Assembly (NCBI GenBank): GCA_009746045.1
Contig: RPFO01000333.1
Coordinates: forward strand, 1,799,964 to 1,863,963
Direction of reading: 5' to 3'
Length of the DNA: 64,000 nt
Source: Mesostigma viride
Lineage: Eukaryota > Streptophyta > Mesostigmatophyceae > Mesostigmatales > Mesostigmataceae
Within the stretch, counting starts at the first letter, position 1, and every line of letters starts with the position of its first letter. Below the pieces are notes generated by a model. It was not told the origin of the DNA. It saw nothing but the letters and a program-made list of their open reading frames with translations, and searched no databases. A program made the position numbers and the translations under genes. Positions 56,201 to 64,000 of the stretch are shown here, piece by piece.

Positions 56201-56289
56201 GGGTTGGTCAGGTTATTATAGAGCTAGAGCTACAAACGGCACATATACTGCAAACTTTGCGCTCCAGGCATGGAATTTCAAAAGTACCA

Positions 56290-56965
56290 AAATTGGAGCA
56301 GTAGATGTTGGGGACGCCCTCCGCCCGGTCCGCCGTGTAACCTGCCGTGAGGGAGGCCCCAGCCACGTGGCTAAGAGCCAAGGGCCGCGCCACCGAAACG
56401 TCAATACTGAATAAGCAGATGCCGGCCACCCCCCTCAAAGTCCAGCACCACGATGTCAGGCCGGTGGTTGGGGGAATAGAAGGCAGCGCCATCCGCATCC
56501 TCGGACCGGATGTTCACGTGCATGGGGAAAACCGACCGAATCATGGCGAGCACGACCGTCAGGAGGACAGTGTGCAAATACAAATACCAATTCTGATTCT
56601 GTTGGCCCCCCATGCAGGCAAGGTAGTGAGTCCCCGTGGGATCCAGCGGCTGCCCACAGCTACCACAAGGCCGCCCGGCCGGAACAAGAGGCTGCGGGGC
56701 AAATAGCTGGTGCCGGAGCGCCACCGAGTAGTGGCTGGGAGCCAAGGCGAATGGGGGGCCATGGGAAGAGCACGAAGGTACGCCGAGCCCACACTCCGCA
56801 AGGAAAGCGAGAACAGCCACGCACGTCCCTGGGCGTTGAGGTCCGCGAAAAGAGCAATCCAATCAGCCGTGTGCAGAATACCCGCGTAGGTTTTCTGGTG
56901 TTTATTGATGACGCGAGCAGGGAATGCGGCGGGAGATTGAACGGAGGCGACCGAGGGAGTGCCAA
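56290..56965 (-). pseudogene. LINE fragment 1: C-terminal endonuclease-like region
   Basis: On the minus strand, frames broken by indels together show KTYAGILHTADW, LNAQGRAWLFSLSL, a CCHC motif (CGSCGQPLDPTGTHYLAC), then HRPDIVVLDFEGG and a short piece of VSVARPLALSHVAGAS. A CCHC motif followed by RPD...D is the signature of the R2-type restriction-like endonuclease at the C-terminus of some LINEs. The 5' end is truncated and sequence after TADRAEG is replaced by unrelated DNA. Confidence 0.65.
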
Positions 56966-56999
56966 ATATATATATAACAGCTATATATATATATTCATT

Positions 57000-58036
57000 G
57001 AGAATGATAGATTACGGAGGTGAGATAGGCATGCAACATAAGGAAAAACCCAATAACTGGGAGAACTGAACCCTGAAGAAATTAATAGTAATCTGACACA
57101 GACATCCAAGGATCACGCCAGCTGAACAAGGTATATACAACTAACTATACATTGATCACAAAACTACACCGTCGCAGCAACAGCGCTGCCGGCCCACCAT
57201 GCAGGCCTGGAAGGGATCTAGACCGCATGGGTCGCGACAAAGTCGGCCCGGGTGCGGCGGAATAACACATCAGCCACGGTGCGAGTGAGAGCCGGAGTGA
57301 CAGGCGCTGCCGCCAATACGAGGACCACGTGCGGGCCGACCACGGAGCGGTCTGACCCTCGAGGTCGAGGCGGTCTTCACGGCGCTGGCAGCACTCGTGG
57401 AAAAACTCCGCTGTCTTGGGGCCCATGGCCCCGAACTCCTCAAGGACAAAGGGGATGACCCGGTGGGGCCCCACATTGCCGTAGGAGGCAAACTTGTCGC
57501 GCTCAGCCACGTAACTCGCGCTCGGCACAGCGGCAGCAGCGCCGGCATCCACAGCCGCCCGGAGGATATGTGGCGACCGGAAAGCGGCCGAGCCACGGAG
57601 ACATCGATGAGCAGGTGGCAACCCTGCCCGTCGCAGTCAATTAAGCACGGTAATGGCGGGGCGGTGGTTGGGTGAGTAGAGGGCGGCCCCATCCGCGTCC
57701 TCGCACTTGATGGTGGAGTGGGGAAAGACCGGCCGAACCATGGCACACACCACCCGGAGGACGGAGCGGTATGGAGATAGAGAAACCAGTTCTGGTTCTG
57801 CTGGCCACCCATCACCCATGCACGCGATGTAGTGCGCCCCAGTAGTATCCAGAGCAAGCCCGCAGCTGCCGCAGGACGCACCCGCCGTGATGAGATGGTT
57901 GCGCGCAGGAATGCGGACCCCACGCTCCCCTCAAGGGAAACGGAGTGAAGCCAAGCCTTCCCCTGATCGTTCAAGCTCGCATGCAGACCCATCCAGTCGG
58001 CACGTAGTGTAGTATACCCGCGTAGGTCTTTTGTTG
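57000..58036 (-). pseudogene. LINE fragment 2: endonuclease-like region and 3' tail
   Basis: Minus-strand copy related to fragment 1 (DLRGYTTLRADW, GGQQNQNWFLYLHT, YSPNHRPA, VPFVLEEFGAMGP) with several frameshifts. Its 3' untranslated end (about 57000-57144) contains GATCCTTGGATGTCTGTGTC and ends ATCATTCTCAATGAATATAT. The same tail is at 58936-59117 on the plus strand. The 5'-truncated head abuts fragment 3 at a (TA)n CGCC sequence. Confidence 0.65.
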
Positions 58037-58049
58037 TATATATATCGCC

Positions 58050-58935
58050 ATGGGGGGCCAACAGAATCAGAATTGGTATTTGTATTTGCACACTGTCCTC
58101 CTGACGGTGGTGCTCGCCATGATTCGGTCGGTTTTCCCCCACGCGAACATCCGGTCCGAGGATGCATGCGGATGGCGCTGCCTTCTATTCCCCCAACCAC
58201 CGGCCTGACATCGTGGTGCATGCTGGACTTTGAGGGGGGTGGCCGGCATCTGCTTATCGACGTTTCGGTGGCGCGGCCCTTGGCTCTTAGCCACGTGGCT
58301 GGGGCCTCCCTCACGGCAGGTTACACGGCGGACCGGGCGGAGCGGGCCAAGCTCCTGGCCTACGGCAACGTCGGGCACCATCGTGTGGTGCCCTTTGTCC
58401 TGGAGGAGTTTGGGGCCATGGGGCCCCTGACCTCCGCCTTCTTCAAGGAGTGTTGCCGGCTCTGGGAGGACCGGCTGGACCTGGAGGGCCAGCGGGCCCC
58501 ATGGTCGGCGCGGACCTGGACGTCATATTGGCGTCAGCGCTTGTCGGTGGCGCTGACTCGGGCCATGGCTGACATCATGCTCCGCCGTACGCGGGCTGAT
58601 TTTGCGGTGCAGCAGGGCTATTAGTAGGTTCCTCCCGTTAGGAGTTTCCATTGGTCTTATCGTAGTATAGAGATTTGACATGGCTCTGTATAGAGGTTTA
58701 TAGCTGGGCGTTTGCTTTGGTTTGAGTGATTTCACTCTGCTGTAAGTAATTATATTATTAATATATATAGGGTGCAGCAGGGCTATTAGGTTCCTCCCGT
58801 TAGGCGTTTCCATTGGTCTTATCGTAGTATAGAGCTTTGACATGGCTCTGTATATAGGTTTATAGCTGGGCGTTTGCTTTGGTTTGAGTGATTTCACTCT
58901 GTTGTAAGTAATTATATTTTTAATATATATCGCCA
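58050..58935 (+). pseudogene. LINE fragment 3: 5'-truncated, with duplicated 3' tail
   Basis: It starts at GGGGGGCCAACAG (GGQQNQNW) and runs through the endonuclease-like region. There is a frame break near RPDIVV, then LDFEGGGRHLLIDVSVARPL, VVPFVLEEFGAMGP and SYWRQRLSVALTRAM, with a stop at 58622-58624. The 3' tail of about 145 bp is present twice (58625-58767 and about 58770-58935), each ending AATATATAT. TATATATCGCCAT occurs just before the fragment (about 58038) and just after it (about 58924), which looks like a target duplication. Confidence 0.7.
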
Positions 58936-59117
58936 TTGCTGCGTGTAGTTTTGTGCTGTATAGTTAGTTGTACCTTGTGCCGCTGGCGTGATCCTTGGAT
59001 GTCTGTGTCAGATTACTATTAATTTCTTCAGGGTTATTCTCCCAGTTATCGGGTTTTTCCTTATGTTGCTTGCCTATCTCACCTCCGTAATATATCATTC
59101 TCAATGAATATATATCG
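58936..59117 (+). mobile_element. LINE tail 4 (3' end only)
   Basis: Matches the 3' untranslated end of fragment 2: TGTATAGTTAGTTGTA, GATCCTTGGATGTCTGTGTC and TTCTCAATGAATATATAT. It is followed again by CGCCA, the same junction seen after the other tails. It probably continues the element that fragment 3 interrupted. Confidence 0.6.
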
Positions 59118-59454
59118 CCAAGGATAACTTTTGCAGATGACTGTAGGTGTAAGTTGGCGATGCCCTACTAGGATCCGGAGACGTCCATCCTATAGTCAGC
59201 GAAAGTTGGTGCGAGAGGTCCCCATTTCGATTCCGGTCGGATTCATTTGCAGATCGCGTTTTCCGCGTTTTCCGCGGACCGGCACTGAACGCAAATGGTT
59301 TTCACCTTTGCGGCGTGCCAAATCAGAATATCGCCAAGATCAGCATTCACCAAACGTGGAGGTCTAACAATATCTTAATAGGCATGATCATGTAAGTAAA
59401 TAAGTAAGTACTTGCATGTCATGCGCAAAGGCATTCCATGGAGTACTATCTATT

Positions 59455-59900
59455 AATTAATTAATTAGACTCGTGCTCCCGTTGGGGAGTCACGGAGCAT
59501 TAACCCCGATGAATGGATGGATGGGCGCACACATTCCTACCGGTCTAATCTATCTACATTGGCTACATACTACATCTATCTAACAACATTCTAACTACAT
59601 CATCTATCTAGGCAGCCGCACGCTGCCCTAGGGGGAGCTATCTAGCGTGCCTCCCGCGGGATTGCACACGCGGGCGCTTCCCCACTGGGGGGGGCTCGTT
59701 GTCCTCTATGACCTGGGCCCATGCACTTGGCCTTGTCCATCATCTTCTTCCAAATCACGGAGAGGCCTAGGCCCCCCATGTCCTCTACTAGCTGTTCTTT
59801 GAAGGTGCGGGCCTTGCGGCGTCTAACATATCACTGGGCCCAGCCCACGTCAGGAGGTGACGGCCAGGCTGGGAGTACTATCTATGCTAATCTCATTAGA
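59455..59900 (-). pseudogene. LINE 3' fragment, second family, minus strand
   Basis: The minus strand ends in an (AATT)n tail preceded by CTCCCCAACGGGAGCACG, like the tails at 61990 and 63790. Upstream it reads FKEQLVEDMGGLGLS and KKMMDKAKCMGP, resembling the very C-terminus of a LINE polyprotein. No catalytic motif left. Confidence 0.4.
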
Positions 59901-60204
59901 AAAATAATTACACAAAAGTTCAGTTAAACAAATATCGTTTGCATCATCCCCCAACCGTTAAGCACTAGATGGGGATGTAATCCTCATCCGAGTTGTCCTC
60001 TACTGTAATGGCAGACGAGGCGGTACCTAGTGTAGCGGCTATCTTCAGGACCAATAACCTCCACCTGCGGACTTCTACCCTGGCTAGCAACGGCCGGTCG
60101 CGGGGCATTATCATGAACCGTCTCTGGACTTAATGGCCTCATAGTTATCTGTTAAATTCAACCATGTGAGGCACAGTAATTAAAAAAAAAAATTAAATTA
60201 AATT
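59901..60204. other. Non-coding, nothing recognised
   Basis: About 300 bp with mixed composition and an A-rich run near 60180. No gene. Confidence 0.5.
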
Positions 60205-60325
60205 ATAACATGCCTCCGTGGGGGGGTCATGTAGCACATATATTCCATGATGGATGGGGTGCATGGAGGAAGCCGCGTGATCGAACTATCCTAACTCTAA
60301 GCTATCTAGAAAGAGGCACATTTAT
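60205..60325 (-). repeat. Inverted copy of the 3' tail at 61215-61320
   Basis: CATGCCTCCGTGGGG, CATGTAGCACATAT, GGATGGGGTG and GAAGCCGCGTGATCGAACTA here are the reverse complement of 61215-61315. Two tails of the same LINE family thus face each other across the reverse transcriptase fragment. Confidence 0.75.
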
Positions 60326-60374
60326 GTCTCACTTAATAATATATGCAATTATCTTCTTGTGTAGCTGAGAATTA

Positions 60375-61320
60375 TTGCAATTAACCACAAGGTTTATGCA
60401 ACACACAACTTTTATACAACAGGTTCTGGTTTATGCAGATGATACCACCCTCATCGAGAGCCCCAAGCACATTCAGACCTGCATGGCTGGACTGCCTGGG
60501 CCTGGAGGCGCGCGGGCGGTGGGGCTGGAGATTAGTGTCAAAACTGAGGCGATGGTGATAGGGGCATCCAGTAAACCACCGCTGCCGCGCCTGCTCGACG
60601 GGACGGAGGTCCCGTTCCGCGACCGCGTCAAGCTGTTGGGGAGCTAGCTGGCTTCCTGACACCGCCGACGATGTGGACACCCGCATCGGCCTTGCCTGGG
60701 CCAAGCTCCGTTCGCTCACACCCTACTGGCGCTCGAAGGGCCTGGACGGGCACCGCAAGCGCATGCTCTTCAAGGTCCTCGTCCTCACGGTGCTCACGTA
60801 TGGCGCCGAGGCGTGGACCCTCCCACCCAAACTGGCAGCTCGGCTCGACGGCACAGTTTACAGGATGCTCCGGCAGGTCCTTAATGTAGGTTTTTCCGAG
60901 CGTCCGTCATCAGAGTCTTTGTATCATGGCATGCCTCGTGTTTCGGACGAGATTAGGCAGCGTAGGATAGCATTTGTAGGACACCTTCCCAAAAGGGTAG
61001 GGAAACCTGTCACCAACTACGTTCAGATGTTGCTGGACGACCTAGTGGTCCCAGCCCAGTTTGAGCACCGCATCCACTCTCTCTCCCGTCTTTGGACTGC
61101 CATGCAGGACAAGACGCGGTGGAAGAAGATTGTCAAGGCGCACACGCCCGACCCTGTGGGCAAGCCACCTCCCCCCAAGCGGAGGAGGCGTTTTGATGAG
61201 TAGTGTAGTCAGGATATTCTAGATAGAGTTAGGATAGTTCGATCACGCGGCTTCCTCCACCCCATCCATCATGAAATATGTGCTACATGACCTCCCCACG
61301 GAGGCATGTTATAATTCAAG
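60375..61320 (+). pseudogene. LINE reverse transcriptase C-terminal fragment with YADD
   Basis: First frame (from about 60425): VLVYADDTTLIESPKH, the catalytic YADD box, then FRDRVKLLGS and a stop. After a +1 frame change near 60650 it continues DTADDVDTRIGLAWAKL, VLTVLTYGAEAWTL, LNVGFSERPSSESLYHG, RRIAFVGHLPKR and ends KRRRRFDE at 61203. This is the thumb and connection region usual in apurinic-endonuclease-type LINEs. The 5' part with the endonuclease and fingers is missing. Confidence 0.75.
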
Positions 61321-61365
61321 GTTCTGGACATACCTTTTTTGGGTGCGGCATGTGCATGATATGGT

Positions 61366-62010
61366 GTGCACACACCATATCATGAACAATATGCGCATGA
61401 CATCATTATAAGGGAGCTATGGCCGACCTACCTCCAGCTCCGGCAGACCAAGGCGGGCCAGCCGGTGTACTGGAAGGGGGCGGCCATCTACGTCGGCCAC
61501 AAGCCCTGGCAAGCGACCCCCTCGACCACCGCGGCCCCAGCAACTCCAGCCCCCGCCTAGGGGAATACAGCAGTAGTGTAGAATAGTTAGACAGTGGCCT
61601 TGTACATGCCCGCCTACTACAGGCACTATACCAGCTGAGGCCTAGCCTTTTTACTCATGTACATGTGTGCCTATGATGAGCCACACTCCAGACGATGCCT
61701 AGTTTTATTTAGTAATGCTGTGCCCATGCAGAGGGCTGCTCTCTGCTGAGATGCCACGTTCTAGTTTCTGTATAGCCATATGATGATCTTCCCCCTCACA
61801 GGCATGCTCCCCCCCTTACCCGGGCATAGCGTGATAGACCATGAGGGTGCGGGTGCCCTGGTGCACCTAGAGCAGGGGTAGCTTACATTCCCACCCTTGC
61901 ATGAAGTAGCCTAGAATGTATTAAAAGCCATATGCCCCTTCTCAGGGCTATGTGCTACATCTACTCCCAACGGAGTGATGTTGATAATTAATTAATTAAT
62001 TAATCATTAT
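61366..62010 (+). pseudogene. LINE ORF1 C-terminus and 3' tail
   Basis: The frame ends IIRELWPTYLQLRQTKAG, VYWKGAAIYVGHKPW and an Ala/Pro tail, with the stop at 61558-61560. This looks like the C-terminal RNA-binding end of an L1-type ORF1 protein. About 440 bp of 3' sequence follows (GATGATCTTCCCCC, GGTGCACCTAGAGCA, CTACTCCCAACGGAGTGATG) and an (AATT)n tail. Closely matched by 63240-63815. Confidence 0.6.
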
Positions 62011-62214
62011 AATATTATTACCACCTGCGCTGGTTAATGTCTCTCAAATGATATAACAAGGAGACAACCAGCGCAGGCGGCCAGAAACCGGGAGAATCCG
62101 GACCATGCAGGCCGTAGTAGCTCGAGCCTGCCGTTATCTTTTCCGCGTTTTCGAGTCGTTCAGGATTACGAATATGAATGGAGATGGAAATGTGTAGCCT
62201 TTTGCATTGAAATT

Positions 62215-62570
62215 ATGTATGGCTGGCTTGCGCGTGTACAGCGACTAGATGACCTAGACGGTGGGGCCGGAAACAACTTGCTTGATCAGGGCCGGAGATA
62301 CGGTGGTGGTCCACATCGGCCTCGCAGCTGGGAAGTAAGCTACCCAGCAACTTGACGCGGTCCCGGTAATGGACTCGAGAGCCATATCGAGGAGAATTAG
62401 AGGTCCGGCGCCGTGGCTGAGTGAGCCCAACCGCCAGGGCCTCGGTCTTCTTGCTGCCCTCAAGCCCCACCATACAGCCCTCGATTGCAAGGCAGTCAAG
62501 CCACGTCTGCACGTGCGCTCAGTGTCCGCGAAGAGGGTGGTGCTGTCTGCATGGATGATGTATGTCTGCT
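62215..62570 (-). pseudogene. LINE reverse transcriptase fragment, minus strand
   Basis: On the minus strand TYIIHADSTTLFADTE is the position of the YADD box, changed to HADS. It is followed by TWLDCLAIEGCMVGLEGSKK and YRDRVKLLGSLLPSCEADVD. It is related to the fragment at 60375 but diverged. The catalytic change and the truncation make it inactive. Confidence 0.6.
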
Positions 62571-62759
62571 AGCCGAATCTCCGTGTACTGTAGCCGTCGG
62601 CATGATAATATATCATGATTATCATCCCTGTTGACAGAGCAAGCTCCCGGCGATCAGCATTATTTTGGAGAATCCAGCGCTTCACACGCCCCTTGGAGGC
62701 ACTTTCCGGGTAAATGGGTATTTTTATTAACCAATGGGAATATCCGACTCCCTGACACC

Positions 62760-63820
62760 GCCGGCCTCACCGCCCAGGCGGTGAAGGACATTGCCGCCCA
62801 GCCGGCGCCTGCTGGCTCGGCCGGCGATGCCCCCTCCACCTAGGCGGACTTGCTTAAGCAGCACACCACCTCCACCACCTCCACCATCTCGGCACAACTC
62901 AAGCAACAAGCCCTCGACCTTCGCGAGGAAGCCAACATCGCCCGGCGCAGCCACAATGTCATCGTCAAGCACTTCGACCAGCAGGCAGGTGAGACCTCCA
63001 CGAGCCTTCTTGAGGCATTTAAGCGCGCCATTCTTGCCCCCATGTTACTCACTGGTGAGCTGGACATGTCGGCTGTCCGCCTCCCCTGCGCGCGGGGGAA
63101 GGCTGGCCCGGCACCCGTGCTCCTCATGCCTTTAAGTACATGGCGGACAAGCTGGCGTTCCTTAAATGCCGCAAGAAGCTCTCGGAGACTCGCTTCACGC
63201 TGGACGACGACTTGACCCTGGCCCAGCAACAGCGGCGACGCGAGCTATGGCCCACCTACCTTCAGCTCCGGCAGAGCGCAAGGGGGAAGCCGGTATACTG
63301 GAGGGGGCCGGGCGGTCATATCCACGTTGACCACAAGCCCTGGCAGCCCCCTCCTGCCACCTCAGACTAGGAATATATATACCAGTAGTGTAGATTAGTA
63401 AGGCTTAGCCTAGCATGTGGCCCACGCGCATGTGCGCCCATAATGGCCCCCATGGATGTTGCCAATTCAGAATTTAGCCAAGCCATGCCTATAATGGGAC
63501 CCCCAAGGATTGTTGCATTAAGAATTTAGCCATGCTATGCCATGCAGAGAGATGCTCTCTGTAGAGAAGCCATGTCCTAGCTCTAGCTTGTATAGCCATG
63601 ATGATCTTCCCCCACATAACATACTCCCCCTTATAGCTGGGCATAGTGTGAAGATTATGAGGGTGCAGGTGCCTTGGTGCACCTAGAGCAAGGGTCGCTT
63701 ACATTCCCACCCTTGCAGGAAGTAGCCTAGAATGTACTAAAAGCCATATGCCCCTTCTCAGGGATATGTGCTACATTGACTCCCAACGGAGTGATGTTCC
63801 TAATTAATTAATTAATATCC
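62760..63820 (+). pseudogene. LINE ORF1 copy with 3' tail
   Basis: Frames broken by small indels give VKDIAAQPAPAG, a coiled-coil-like stretch (SAQLKQQALDLREEANIARR), LLEAFKRAILAPML, then KLAFLKCRKKLSETRF and RRELWPTYLQLRQSARG, with a stop at about 63370. The order coiled coil then RNA-binding C-terminus fits an L1-type ORF1 protein. The 3' tail ends CCTAATTAATTAATTAAT. It is the longest ORF1 copy in the window. Confidence 0.6.
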
Positions 63821-64000
63821 GACTCGGCGTTAGGTGAAGGGGTATAGGTACCACGTATCGACCCGGCCAGCTGGTTACCCCATGAATGTGTGTAGTGTGA
63901 GTGATAGGTGATATATATGTTTAGAAGGGAGCAGTATGTGACCAGGGAAGCCACTGACTAGCTAGGTGACACGCGTAAGGTCACCGGCCGTGAGGAATTA
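63821..64000. other. Window end, nothing recognised
   Basis: 180 bp with no open frame, repeat or terminal structure that I can identify. Confidence 0.5.

Overview
The window is eukaryotic nuclear DNA, probably from an alga of the green lineage. It contains spliceosomal introns with GT...AG ends, TATA-like boxes, microsatellites and minisatellites, LTR and non-LTR retrotransposons and DNA transposons, and no bacterial-style operons. The lineage is an inference; a TGTAA motif about 110 bases after one stop codon fits chlorophyte polyadenylation but is weak evidence. I recognise no ordinary housekeeping gene. Almost every supported feature is a mobile element, a fragment of one, or a repeat.

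Layout. 1-2500: a GAGAGG hexamer array, ~372-bp tandem units and a 750-bp foldback element with tRNA-like T-arm sequence. 2500-6280: no supported gene. 6385-48815: a satellite palindrome. Its outer arms (6385-7987 and 46873-48815) are inverted copies, followed inward by a ~70-bp satellite that switches strand at about 12666. The left half carries a 1.9-kb insertion (9168-11063). The right half carries a copia-type LTR retrotransposon (15891-43977) with 473-bp LTRs that look identical and a 5-bp target duplication.

That retrotransposon is split by two large inserts, A (18027-27068) and B (29335-40697). They are near-identical copies of one unfamiliar terminal-inverted-repeat element in opposite orientation. 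Each has two divergent, apparently intron-bearing genes separated by an 8-bp minisatellite. B has itself received a tandem cassette pair (37727-39688) and a 5'-truncated LINE tail (about 40072-40196). The order of events reads satellite palindrome, then copia, then A and B; the cassette and LINE tail are absent from A. Taking B out leaves the retrotransposon frame open and gives the domain order Gag, integrase, protease, reverse transcriptase, RNase H, which differs from the usual copia order.

48816-55805: a non-coding stretch, a 225-bp repeat with a CGCCGGCC palindrome, a multi-exon DDE-type transposase-like gene (50617-53964) whose introns carry the same palindromic motif, and a TTAA-flanked piggyBac-like non-autonomous element (54099-55805). 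56200-63820: a graveyard of non-LTR retrotransposons of two kinds, one with an R2-like restriction-endonuclease-type C-terminus and (TA)n-associated insertion sites, the other with a YADD reverse transcriptase and (AATT)n tails. 63821-64000: nothing recognised.
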